This document shows, piece after piece, positions 1 to 8,047 of a stretch of DNA of 64,000 nt; position 1 is the first letter of the stretch, and every line of letters begins with the position of its first letter. Source of the stretch: Flavobacterium salmonis (GTDB taxonomy: Bacteria > Bacteroidota > Bacteroidia > Flavobacteriales > Flavobacteriaceae); assembly GCF_903819435.1 (NCBI RefSeq), contig NZ_CAIJDP010000062.1, positions 295,700 to 359,699 of the forward strand, written 5' to 3'. A model generated the notes under the pieces. That model worked only from the letters and a program-made list of their open reading frames with translations. It ran no database searches and was not told the origin of the DNA. The position numbers and the translations under genes are program-made.

Positions 1-2340
1 AGGTTCACTTTTTCGATTGGCAGCTGTAAAATCAAGGTTTCTATAACTGGCATAAACAGCAAGGTCTGTTTTTTTGTTCTGAATCAGTTTAGATTTCAAA
101 AAATAGGTTTGCGAATTGCTTACGTGCTCCAATAATCCATTTTGTAAACTATCGTTTTTTCGTCTTAAATAACCCAGTTCTACAAAAACTTTGGTGCTGT
201 CTCCACGTCCTATAAAAACACCATATTCTGAAAAGCGCTGACTAATTGCCGAAAGTTGGTTTGTAGCTTTATCTCTTTCCTGATTGTCTTCGATCTGAAT
301 ATTGCCGCCAACCCAGTTTTTTCCAAAATGATATTTGGTTTTGGTCAGGTTTCTAATAAATTTTGAAGTTGAAATTGTGGCATCACTTTTCAAAAAACTG
401 CCCTGATTTTCGATAGTCCAGTTTTTTAATTTAAAGAAGGCTGTTGAAGTATGTCTGGTTCCTGAATAACTTTCTGTAAAATCTAATTTTTCAAACTGAT
501 AGTTGAATAAACCAATGCTGGAAGTTTTTTTCTTTGAAAATAAATCAAAATTCAGACCAGTTACCAAAAGACTCTGATTGCCTAAAAAAGTAGTACTTAA
601 ATTCCAATCCCTGTTAAATTCAATATTGTATAAACGTTCAACGGATTTAAAATTTTCTTCTACAAACTGATAATTGGCATACCCATCCAATGTCCAGTTT
701 TTAGAAAAAAGTCGTTTTTTTGTATTCAATTTCAAAGCAACTCCGTTATTATCGTTATCATCATTATCCGAAAATAAATTTTTGTCGTTATTACTTATTG
801 CAATTTCAAAATCAACCAGCGTTTTTTCATTAGGATTGTATTTTCCTAAAAAAGTGGCAGCCTGAAGTTTCATTGGTGCCACTAATTGTATGATAGGTTC
901 GTAATTTCCCTGAAGTATTCCGTTTACAGGAGCAATATATTCATAAATCCGCTCAACTGAATTTGTATTCTGAATTACATAATTTCCGGAATTAACTCCA
1001 ACTAGGCTAAATTTTACATTGTACAAAACATCTGCTGAGTTGTTTGAATATTCATAAATTTCGACTGAATTTTGAATTGTTTTTTTGTATAAAATTTTAG
1101 TGTTGGAATAAGTGTCTTCATAGGCAGATGGTGCTGTCATTAAAGTTGTGTCATCTCCTGCCTGACTTAAAACTTCAACTTGTTCCGAAGAAAGATTTTG
1201 CTGTAAAGGCTGATTTTTTAAATCATTTTCCGAATATAAATAACCGGCAAAACTCCAGCTTTTGTTTTCATGAGAAGCGCCGGCATAGGTTACCATTCGG
1301 TTATAATTTCTATCCGAATATTGATATTCAATATTGATTCGCATTTCGGAAGTAATCGTGAAAAGTGATGTAAAAACAATTTCTCCGGCATTGTAATCAA
1401 TCACATAATCATTATTTTCGCCTCTTTTAAGCAAAATACCATTCACATAAACACGTTCAGATCCCGAAATAACCAAAACATACAATTCTCCATTTTGTCC
1501 TTTTAGTTTATAGGGTCCCTGATTGCCTTCCTGACCTGTAAAGGTACTTTTGGCATATTGTCCTTTTGCAAAAGCTACTGATGCAAATACATTGGTTTTA
1601 TTATCCTCTCCTCCAAAATCAAAACTGGTCGAAAGTCCCTGCACTTTTTTGTTGAAACTCAAAAATTGTGTTTTTCTGTTTTCTAAAAAGACATCACCTG
1701 CCCGAATGTTCCATTCGTCACTGAATAATTCCATAAAGATATTATCGAACTGATCCAGTTTTTGCGAATAACCGCCATCCTGCAATGGTATGTTGCTGTC
1801 CTGAAGCGAAGCCCGCAGACTTATTTTATCTGAAATTTTTCCTGTAATCTGAAGATCTAAATTAGAGTTTAAAACCGTATTTTGGTTGTTTCCAATTGTA
1901 ACACCACGAGTGATGCTCCCGGAGGTATTCAATCCGTCAAACGGGGTTGCTTTTTTAGCATTGGGATTTTCTATTTTATATAATTTTTCAGAACCAATAT
2001 CATTACTCACTACCTGATTCGATTTGTAAAGGCTGTATTCTTTGGTTAGAAATTCAGGATATTTTAAATAATTAACAATAAGCGTATCGGAATCTGAAGT
2101 GAATTTTTCATTTAAAAGAAGTTTTCCTTTTTGAAAATCAATTTTATAAAATGTAGAATCTACAGGTTCATTTTTAGAATTTAAAAGCTGAAAAAAACCA
2201 GAATTGATACTCACATTTTCCAGATGAATAGTATCTCGTGTAGCAATTACTTTTTTGGTTTTATAGAGTAAATTTGTTTCCTGAGCCTGAAGCCCGGAAA
2301 ACCAAATGAAAATCATTAAAAACAGTAATTTTTTCAGCAT
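1..2340 (-). CDS. Large secreted/outer-membrane protein, N-terminal 780 residues (truncated by window edge)
   Basis: The frame stays open from an ATG at 2338-2340 down to base 1, so the C-terminus lies outside the window. The protein starts with a Sec signal peptide (MLKKLLFLMIFIWFSG, then LQAQE). Around residues 140-230 it has the run SGSITRGVTIGNNQNTVLNS followed by a stretch rich in DLQITGKISDKISLRASLQD, a pattern I associate with large Bacteroidota envelope proteins, including SprA-like and barrel-type ones. Later parts alternate short polar and hydrophobic strands with many Asn, Ser and Tyr, as expected of beta-rich outer-membrane or surface proteins. I do not recognise a specific function. 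It lies just downstream of the DUF5808 gene on the same strand. The signal peptide is clear; the outer-membrane location is inference. Confidence 0.75.
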   Translation of the reverse strand, partial: MLKKLLFLMIFIWFSGLQAQETNLLYKTKKVIATRDTIHLENVSINSGFFQLLNSKNEPVDSTFYKIDFQKGKLLLNEKFTSDSDTLIVNYLKYPEFLTKEYSLYKSNQVVSNDIGSEKLYKIENPNAKKATPFDGLNTSGSITRGVTIGNNQNTVLNSNLDLQITGKISDKISLRASLQDSNIPLQDGGYSQKLDQFDNIFMELFSDEWNIRAGDVFLENRKTQFLSFNKKVQGLSTSFDFGGEDNKTNVFASVAFAKGQYAKSTFTGQEGNQGPYKLKGQNGELYVLVISGSERVYVNGILLKRGENNDYVIDYNAGEIVFTSLFTITSEMRINIEYQYSDRNYNRMVTYAGASHENKSWSFAGYLYSENDLKNQPLQQNLSSEQVEVLSQAGDDTTLMTAPSAYEDTYSNTKILYKKTIQNSVEIYEYSNNSADVLYNVKFSLVGVNSGNYVIQNTNSVERIYEYIAPVNGILQGNYEPIIQLVAPMKLQAATFLGKYNPNEKTLVDFEIAISNNDKNLFSDNDDNDNNGVALKLNTKKRLFSKNWTLDGYANYQFVEENFKSVERLYNIEFNRDWNLSTTFLGNQSLLVTGLNFDLFSKKKTSSIGLFNYQFEKLDFTESYSGTRHTSTAFFKLKNWTIENQGSFLKSDATISTSKFIRNLTKTKYHFGKNWVGGNIQIEDNQERDKATNQLSAISQRFSEYGVFIGRGDSTKVFVELGYLRRKNDSLQNGLLEHVSNSQTYFLKSKLIQNKKTDLAVYASYRNLDFTAANRKSEP

Positions 2341-2427
2341 AAATACTTTAACTCTAAAAAGTCAAAAGTAGTATTTATAATCGGGAAATGTTGTGGCAGA
2401 TATAGGTTTAGTTATTGTATAAAATGC

Positions 2428-2655
2428 TTAATTGAGGTGTCTTCCTATGACAATAAGAGTTATCATTAAGATGATCAATGCAAAAACAGAATGAGGATTC
2501 GCAAAATTAGTGGTGTATCCAAATTGCTTTATTTTTTTAGGAGGAAATAGTCTTTTATCTTTTGGGTTATAATAAAAAACACCCCAAATCCAATTATCAG
2601 GGTCATTTTCCCATTTGTTTTTGGTTTCTTCATCCGGGTCGTTATCGTAATCCAT
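2428..2655 (-). CDS. DUF5808 small membrane protein
   Basis: This 75-residue protein has an acidic N-terminus (DYDNDPDEETKNKWENDPDN), then the block WIWGVFYYNPKDKRLFPPKK with FGYTTNFANP, which matches the DUF5808 signature (W-G-x-FYYNPxDxR followed by a PKK and N-F-A-x-P motif). One hydrophobic segment near residues 55-71 (VFALIILMITLIVIG) predicts a single C-terminal transmembrane helix. The biochemical role of the family is unknown. It precedes the large secreted-protein gene on the same strand with an 87-base gap, so co-transcription is possible. Confidence 0.7.
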   Translation of the reverse strand: MDYDNDPDEETKNKWENDPDNWIWGVFYYNPKDKRLFPPKKIKQFGYTTNFANPHSVFALIILMITLIVIGRHLN

Positions 2656-2746
2656 AATTTGGAAGATTAATAGAGTTGATTTTCTTAAACGAATATAAAT
2701 TTAATGAATTGTTTTATAAGGTACTTCTAAAAGATTATAAAAAACA

Positions 2747-2774
2747 AAAGGCTTCACTTTTAAGTGAAACCTTT
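2747..2774 (-). terminator. Intrinsic terminator after the aspartate kinase gene
   Basis: Arms AAAGG-TTCACTT and AAGTGAA-CCTTT form a stem with one internal C/A mismatch. An A-rich tract on the plus strand at 2737-2746 becomes a U-rich tract in the minus-strand transcript. It sits 34 bases past the aspartate kinase stop codon, which fits termination of that gene. Confidence 0.7.
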
Positions 2775-2807
2775 ATTATCTTGAATTAAATATAACCTCT
2801 TCTAAGA

Positions 2808-4067
2808 TTAATTGAGTTCTTTGGTTACAATCTGCATAGTCTCTCGGCTTACTTGCTTTAGTAAAACTTCTTTGTTTTCTTCAACCGTTTGTGCCGCTTC
2901 TTCACTAAAATGACGAATTGTATATAATGTTACATTGTCAGTAAAATCGACTTTGAATTTTTTCGAAAGAATCGCATTCAGTTCGTTGAAGTTTTCAAAT
3001 TTATCTTCAACACAAACAGAAAAACTAATCGCTGAGTTCTGAATCAAATTTACCTTTAATTTAAATTCATGAAATAATCCAAAAATTTCACTGATGTTTT
3101 CTTCCATGATAAAGGAGAAATCAATAGAAGAAAGCGAGATTAAAAGCTGGTTTCTTTTTACAATAAAACAAGGTAGATAAGGTTCTAAATCAACTCCTTT
3201 AGAAACACACGTTCCTTTTAATAGTGGGTTGATAAAAGATTTAACATATAACGGAATCTCTTTTTTCTGTAAGGGCTGTAATGTTTTCGGGTGAATAACC
3301 GTTGCACCGTAAAAAGCAAGTTCAATGGCTTCACGGTATGAAATCTGATTTAATAAACTCGCATTTTCAAAATAACGAGGATCTGCATTCATGACTCCCG
3401 GAACGTCTTTCCAGATGGTAACACTTTCAGCATTCAGGCAATAAGCAAAAATTCCGGCAGTATAGTCAGAACCTTCACGGCCTAAAGTGGTAGTGAAATT
3501 ATTTTCATCAGCCCCTAAAAATCCCTGAGTGATGTTTAATATTTTTCTTGTTACATTTTTGCTGATGTTTTGCTGGGTAGTTTCCCAATCTACTTCTGCA
3601 TCTCTGTAATTAGAATCTGTTTTTATAAAATTACGAACATCCAGCCATTGCGTCTGAATTCCTCTGAAATTCATAAAATGACTTAGGATGTTTGTCGAAA
3701 TCAATTCACCAAAACTCACAATCTGGTCGTAAACAAAATTGTAATTTGGAGATTTATTGTGTGCCAAAAAATATTCTAATTCTGAAAATTGCTCATTAAT
3801 TGCAGCAAAAACTTCGTGTTTTTCGTCCTCAAATAAATCTAACAATATTTGATTGTGATATTTTTTTATCTCTTGTACAGAAGAACTAAGTTCTGCTGAT
3901 TTATCAAAATAGTTTTTAATAACGACTTCTAATGCATTTGTGGTTTTTCCCATAGCCGAAACTACTAAAATCACATCTTCATAACCCACTTTTTGTAAAA
4001 CGTCATAAACGTTCTTAATTCCTTCAGCATCTTTTACCGATGCACCACCAAATTTAAATACTCTCAT
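2808..4067 (-). CDS. lysC: Aspartate kinase (monofunctional)
   Basis: Aspartokinase phosphorylates L-aspartate with ATP, the first step towards lysine, threonine, methionine and diaminopimelate. The start is placed at the ATG at 4065-4067 because the kinase signature MRVFKFGGASVKDAEGI begins there; a longer frame from 4103 would add MHCSASQQYKLK, which is encoded partly by a palindromic repeat. The 419-residue protein has the amino-acid kinase fold in about residues 1-270 (ILVVSAMGKTTNAL; TLGREGSDYTAGI; WKDVPGVMNADPR) and an ACT-like regulatory part after about 290. There is no homoserine dehydrogenase domain. The GNAT gene lies upstream on the same strand, about 106 bases away. Confidence 0.92.
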   Translation of the reverse strand: MRVFKFGGASVKDAEGIKNVYDVLQKVGYEDVILVVSAMGKTTNALEVVIKNYFDKSAELSSSVQEIKKYHNQILLDLFEDEKHEVFAAINEQFSELEYFLAHNKSPNYNFVYDQIVSFGELISTNILSHFMNFRGIQTQWLDVRNFIKTDSNYRDAEVDWETTQQNISKNVTRKILNITQGFLGADENNFTTTLGREGSDYTAGIFAYCLNAESVTIWKDVPGVMNADPRYFENASLLNQISYREAIELAFYGATVIHPKTLQPLQKKEIPLYVKSFINPLLKGTCVSKGVDLEPYLPCFIVKRNQLLISLSSIDFSFIMEENISEIFGLFHEFKLKVNLIQNSAISFSVCVEDKFENFNELNAILSKKFKVDFTDNVTLYTIRHFSEEAAQTVEENKEVLLKQVSRETMQIVTKELN

Positions 4068-4084
4068 CTTTAATTTGTATTGTT

Positions 4085-4106
4085 GAGACGCACTGCAGTG
4101 CATCTC
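4085..4106. repeat. 22-base palindrome in the aspartate kinase leader
   Basis: GAGACGCACTG (4085-4095) is followed directly by CAGTGCATCTC (4096-4106). The halves are reverse complements except for one G/T position that can wobble-pair in RNA. It lies 18 bases upstream of the lysC ATG, so it would form a hairpin in the mRNA leader if transcribed from upstream. I recall similar GAGACGCACTGCAGTGCGTCTC palindromes in other Bacteroidota intergenic regions, but cannot check this here. Confidence 0.7.
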
Positions 4107-4173
4107 TATCAGTTTTTTAAAATTTTAATATTTGACAGACCATCCTCCTTTTGTTCTGTCGCTTTTTGTTTGA

Positions 4174-4650
4174 TTAGTTTATTTTTTCTAAGTACGAATT
4201 AATGCCTGCTTCATCCATTTGGACTACTCTCCATTCCTCGATAACTTTTGCGCCAGAGTTCTCGTAGAAATTTACGGCAGGAGTATTCCAGTTGAGAACA
4301 TTCCATTCAATTCTTCGAACATTTTCTTTTTTTCCTTGTTTCATTATTTCAGAATAAAGTGCAGAACCTAAACCAGTACCACGCATTTTTTCTTTTACAA
4401 TTAAATCTTCAAGGTGTATTGTTTTTCCTTTCCAGCTAGAATAACGATAATAATATAATGCAATTCCAACAATCTCCTTATCAACATCTGCTACAAAAAC
4501 ATGAAACAATGGATTTTCTCCAAAACCATCACGGATCAAATCTTCTTGGGTTATTAAAACAGCATCCGGCTCTTTTTCGAATATTGCAAGCTCCTGAATC
4601 AGTGCTAAAACCGATTTCATATCTTCAGGTTTTCCTTTTCTAATATTCAT
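4174..4650 (-). CDS. GNAT-family N-acetyltransferase (diamine acetyltransferase-like)
   Basis: This 158-residue single-domain GNAT protein starts MNIRKGKPEDMKSVLALIQEL. The central strand YYYRYSSWKGKTIHLEDLIV is followed by the acetyl-CoA site KMRGTGLGSALYSEI (R-G-x-G-L-G). The end has WNVLNWNTPAVNFYENSGA, a strong match to the spermidine/spermine (diamine) N-acetyltransferase-like subgroup. The substrate is not determined by the sequence; a polyamine or an amino-acid derivative is likely. It is divergent from fbp and upstream of lysC. A minus-strand -7 box (TATATTTG, plus-strand 4721-4728) lies about 70 bases upstream. Confidence 0.85.
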   Translation of the reverse strand: MNIRKGKPEDMKSVLALIQELAIFEKEPDAVLITQEDLIRDGFGENPLFHVFVADVDKEIVGIALYYYRYSSWKGKTIHLEDLIVKEKMRGTGLGSALYSEIMKQGKKENVRRIEWNVLNWNTPAVNFYENSGAKVIEEWRVVQMDEAGINSYLEKIN

Positions 4651-4821
4651 AATTCATATTTTTAACCTGTTATTCTCTAATTAAATATTTTTTTAAATGA
4701 AAGTCTGTGCGTTTCATTAGCAAATATACAATAGTAGCAAACTAACGAAATAATTTTTGAATCATTCTCACAAAAAAAGCGATATTTGTGACTTATAACT
4801 AAAAACTACAACGATATAGCA

Positions 4822-5829
4822 ATGGAAGAACGCAATAAAACACTGGGAGAGTTTATTATTGAGAACCAAAAAGCATTTCAGTATTCATCCGGTGAACTGT
4901 CCCGGATTATCAACTCTATACGTTTGGCGGCAAAAGTCGTAAACTATAAGGTAAACAAAGCTGGATTAGTGGATATAATTGGCGCAGTAGGCGAACAAAA
5001 TATTCAGGGAGAAGAACAGCAAAAATTAGATGTGTATGCAAACGAAGTATTTATCCAGACGTTAATAAACCGTGAGATTGTCTGTGGAATTGCTTCAGAA
5101 GAAAACGACGAATATATTACTGTCAAGGGGAGCGACAACAGTAATAATAATAAGTACGTGATCTTAATGGATCCTCTTGACGGATCTTCAAACATTGAAG
5201 TAAATGTTTCTTTGGGAACAATTTTTTCTGTTTTTAGAAGAGTCACCCCAATTGGAACTCCGGTAACAAGCGAGGATTTTTTACAGCCGGGCATTAATCA
5301 GGTGGCAGCCGGATACGTAATTTACGGAACATCTACTATGCTGGTGTACACAACAGGTCATGGTGTAAACGGATTTACTTTAAATCCTGCCATTGGTACA
5401 TTTTATTTGTCACATCCAAACATGCAATTTCCTAAAGACGGGAATATTTATTCGGTAAACGAAGGGAATTATGTACACTTTCCGCAGGGTGTCAAAAATT
5501 ATATTAAATATTGTCAGCGTGAAGAAGAAGACAGACCTTATACTTCAAGATATATTGGAAGTTTAGTGTCTGATTTTCATAGAAATATGATTAAAGGAGG
5601 GATTTATTTATATCCAACAAGTTCAAAAGCACCAAAAGGGAAATTACGTTTGATGTATGAGTGCAATCCGATGGCCTTCATTGCAGAACAAGCCGGTGGA
5701 AAAGCAACAGACGGTTTTGGAAGAATTATGGAAATCCAGCCAACCGAACTGCATCAAAGAGTTCCGTTTTTCTGTGGAAGCATTAACATGGTAGAAAAAG
5801 CAGAAGAGTTTATGGCAGAAGCACAATAG
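4822..5829 (+). CDS. fbp: Class I fructose-1,6-bisphosphatase
   Basis: The enzyme hydrolyses fructose 1,6-bisphosphate to fructose 6-phosphate in gluconeogenesis. The 335-residue length is normal for class I. Diagnostic motifs are the metal site D117-P-L-D120-G-S-S, the upstream acidic cluster [11 protein letters not shown], and the C-terminal substrate region [21 protein letters not shown]. The start ATG is followed by [12 protein letters not shown], the usual N-terminus. It is transcribed alone, divergently from the GNAT/lysC pair; a TTTTTGAATC/GATATTTG pair around 4756-4790 may be its promoter. The lipoprotein gene follows after 64 bases. Confidence 0.96.
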   Translation: MEERNKTLGEFIIENQKAFQYSSGELSRIINSIRLAAKVVNYKVNKAGLVDIIGAVGEQNIQGEEQQKLDVYANEVFIQTLINREIVCGIASEENDEYITVKGSDNSNNNKYVILMDPLDGSSNIEVNVSLGTIFSVFRRVTPIGTPVTSEDFLQPGINQVAAGYVIYGTSTMLVYTTGHGVNGFTLNPAIGTFYLSHPNMQFPKDGNIYSVNEGNYVHFPQGVKNYIKYCQREEEDRPYTSRYIGSLVSDFHRNMIKGGIYLYPTSSKAPKGKLRLMYECNPMAFIAEQAGGKATDGFGRIMEIQPTELHQRVPFFCGSINMVEKAEEFMAEAQ

Positions 5830-5893
5830 CCATAATTTTTTTCTAAACGCAACCTTTTTACATTTTCAATATCTTTTAAGTAAAATAAACCTT

Positions 5894-6268
5894 ATGAAAA
5901 AAATATTGATTTTAGTTATCATGGTTCTGGCTCTATTTGGCTGTTCTAATGACGATTCGTCCGAATTAAGAATTCGATTATCGAATGCGAGTAAATTTAA
6001 TTTTCAAAATATTACAGTAAATACTTCAACTGGAAATGTGAGTTTTGAGAATGTAAGTTCCGGGCAGAATACGACATACAAAATATTTGCAAAAGCATAC
6101 AGTTATGCATTTGTTGAGTTAGAAATTGACGGAAAAACGTATACATTGCAGCCTATTGATTATGTTGGAGAAACACTTCTAAAAAAAGGAAATTATACAT
6201 ATGAGATTACTGCAAATGACTCTCAGGAACGATACGGAAAATTGGGTTTGAAATTAATTAAAGATTAA
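5894..6268 (+). CDS. Small lipoprotein, function unknown
   Basis: The 124-residue product begins MKKILILVIMVLALFGCSND, a lipoprotein signal peptide with lipobox LFGC and Cys17 as the lipidated residue. The mature part is short and beta-rich (NITVNTSTGNVSFENVSSGQNTTY) and could form one immunoglobulin-like sandwich, which is inference. The Asp/Ser residues after the Cys are common in Bacteroidota lipoproteins. It may be read through from fbp and ends before a strong bidirectional terminator. Confidence 0.75.
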   Translation: MKKILILVIMVLALFGCSNDDSSELRIRLSNASKFNFQNITVNTSTGNVSFENVSSGQNTTYKIFAKAYSYAFVELEIDGKTYTLQPIDYVGETLLKKGNYTYEITANDSQERYGKLGLKLIKD

Positions 6269-6362
6269 AATACCAGAATTCATTTTTTATAAAATGAATT
6301 GTTGAAAATTAAAATACCAAATTATATTATATTTAATAATTCATGAATCTGGATTTAACAAA

Positions 6363-6395
6363 AAAACCCGACAAGTTTCAAATTTGTCGGGTTTT
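6363..6395. terminator. Bidirectional terminator between lipoprotein and TerB-like genes
   Basis: AAAACCCGACAA (6363-6374) and TTGTCGGGTTTT (6384-6395) are perfectly complementary with a 9-base loop. The stem is GC-rich in its core and flanked by A and T runs, so it can terminate both convergent transcripts. Confidence 0.9.
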
Positions 6396-6417
6396 ATAAT
6401 TTAGTCTGAACTAAATA

Positions 6418-6849
6418 TTATTTGTGCATGTGTTGCATTTCATAAACAAAAGTATCGCCATCTACTTTTTGATCGACTAGTGACAATGCTTTTGCAATAA
6501 TATGATTTACATTGCCCGGAGTAAATCCTAAAGCAATTCCTAATTTTTTCAACATTACTTCCTGTTTGTCTTCAAGATGATGATCAACATGTACCATTCT
6601 GGTTAAATCGTATAAACGTTCTAATCGCTGAACATGTAAGTAAGGAGGGTTAATAGGGTATTTTAATGGATCGTTTAGTATTTCTTCATACTCAGTTTCT
6701 GAAATCTCTAAACGTGAAGCTAATTTATCCAAGAAATTTTTTTCTTCGGGATGTACAATTCCGTCTGCTAATGCTACACGAACAATAGCTGAAAAGTGAC
6801 CTTTATTTCTTTGTTTGAATTCGCTATCAAATAAATCTGAAAATGACAT
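6418..6849 (-). CDS. TerB-family (tellurite resistance B-like) protein
   Basis: The protein is all-helical and 143 residues long if started at the ATG at 6847-6849 (MSFSDLFDSEFKQ). VALADGIVHPEEKNFLDKLASRLEIS is the TerB signature: a helix-D-G-x-x-x-x-E-E element that binds metal in TerB. A second similar element is VHVDHHLEDKQEVMLKKLGIALGF. An upstream ATG at 6873 would add MPNKTLLI, less likely because a good -7 box (TATCTTTG, plus-strand 6871-6878) overlaps it. Despite the family name, single TerB proteins are not evidence of tellurite resistance. It is divergent from the HupE-like gene. Confidence 0.75.
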   Translation of the reverse strand: MSFSDLFDSEFKQRNKGHFSAIVRVALADGIVHPEEKNFLDKLASRLEISETEYEEILNDPLKYPINPPYLHVQRLERLYDLTRMVHVDHHLEDKQEVMLKKLGIALGFTPGNVNHIIAKALSLVDQKVDGDTFVYEMQHMHK

Positions 6850-7017
6850 AATTAAAAGGGTTTTATTAGGCAAAGATATATTTTATTTTAAATTATTAAT
6901 TTTAAAGTTCTCATAAAATTTAACTTATTTTTATCCGTTCAATGAATAAGGGCTTTGTTTAATTTTCAAAATAAATCGTAAGTTTACAAGCCCAAATTAA
7001 TTAATACAAGTAACCTC

Positions 7018-7611
7018 ATGTCAGAATTTTGGATTTATTTTCAGATAGGTTTAAAGCATGTTTTAGATATTCATGCGTATGACCATGTGTTGTTTTTAAT
7101 CGCTTTAACAACTCCGTATGCTTTTAAGGACTGGAAGAGGATTTTATTACTCGTTACGCTGTTTACGGTTGGTCATACATTAGCATTGTTGCTTTCTGTT
7201 TTTGGAATTATTGCAGTGAAAGCAAATCTCGTAGAATTTTTAATTCCAATTACAATTTTGGCAGCAGCAATGTTTAATCTCTTTACAGCCGGTAAATCCT
7301 CTAAAAACGAAAGTGTTAATTTAGTGTTTTTTCTGACCTTGTTTTTTGGGATTATACACGGACTTGGGTTTTCAAATTATTTTAAAACCATTTTAGGAGG
7401 AACTCCTTCTTCAAAATTAGTACCTTTATTGGAATTCGCTCTTGGAATCGAAGCTGCGCAACTGATAGTGGTTTTTGTGGTTTTGATACTGTCCTATATA
7501 GTACAGACAGTATTTCGTTTTTCAAAACGTGATTGGGCACTCGTGATGTCAGCTTTTATAATCGGTGTTGTAATTCCGATGATTGTAGAGAGTCCAATTT
7601 GGAACAGATAA
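7018..7611 (+). CDS. HupE/UreJ-family membrane protein
   Basis: This 197-residue polytopic protein has about six or seven hydrophobic segments. It starts MSEFWIYFQIGLKHVLDIHAYDHVLFLIAL and has GHTLAL and FGIIHGLGFS, the conserved His-containing segments of the HupE/UreJ family, associated with nickel or other metal handling or with unknown transport. No hydrogenase or urease genes are nearby, so a nickel role is not supported by context. It is the first gene of a tight operon: dCMP deaminase starts 4 bases after its stop. A possible promoter (TTTG then TAAGTTTA) lies around 6953-6985. Confidence 0.8.
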   Translation: MSEFWIYFQIGLKHVLDIHAYDHVLFLIALTTPYAFKDWKRILLLVTLFTVGHTLALLLSVFGIIAVKANLVEFLIPITILAAAMFNLFTAGKSSKNESVNLVFFLTLFFGIIHGLGFSNYFKTILGGTPSSKLVPLLEFALGIEAAQLIVVFVVLILSYIVQTVFRFSKRDWALVMSAFIIGVVIPMIVESPIWNR

Positions 7612-7615
7612 AATA

Positions 7616-8047
7616 ATGGAAATAAAAAAATTAAATAAATACGATAAAGCATATTTGCGAATTGCAAAAGAATGGGGTTCATTATCGTATTGTAAGCGTA
7701 AAAAGGTTGGTGCAATTATCGTAAAAGACAGAATGATTATTTCTGATGGTTACAATGGTACACCATCCGGATTTGAAAATTGCTGTGAAGATGAAGATGG
7801 ATTAACACGCTGGGATGTTTTACACGCTGAAGCGAATGCTATTTTGAAAGTAGCCAGATCAACACAATCGTGTGAAGGAGCGACCTTATACATTACGCTT
7901 TCGCCCTGCAAAGAATGCAGTAAACTAATACATCAGTCTGGTATAAAAAGAGTAGTGTATCAGGATGGATATCGTGATGATTCCGGAATTCAGTTTTTAA
8001 TAAAAGCCGGTGTAGAAGTAGAACATATTCCTTTTTTAGAAGAATAA
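7616..8047 (+). CDS. dCMP deaminase family protein (ComEB-like)
   Basis: Zinc-dependent cytidine/deoxycytidylate deaminase fold of 143 residues. The zinc ligands and catalytic Glu are in HAEANA, and the other ligands in PCKECSKLI. The N-terminal VGAIIVKDRMIISDGYNGTPSGFENC is typical of dCMP deaminases, which convert dCMP to dUMP for dTMP supply. It lies between the HupE-like gene (4-base gap) and the S41 protease, whose ATG overlaps its stop codon by one base (TAATGA). Translational coupling is likely. Confidence 0.9.
   Translation: MEIKKLNKYDKAYLRIAKEWGSLSYCKRKKVGAIIVKDRMIISDGYNGTPSGFENCCEDEDGLTRWDVLHAEANAILKVARSTQSCEGATLYITLSPCKECSKLIHQSGIKRVVYQDGYRDDSGIQFLIKAGVEVEHIPFLEE

Noticed and set aside
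1128..1753. Short plus-strand frames in the first 2 kb.
   Set aside because: They are antisense to the continuous 780-residue minus-strand frame with a signal peptide.
4068..4103. Longer N-terminus for aspartate kinase (MHCSASQQYKLK).
   Set aside because: It is encoded partly by a palindromic repeat and precedes the conserved MRVFKFGGAS start.
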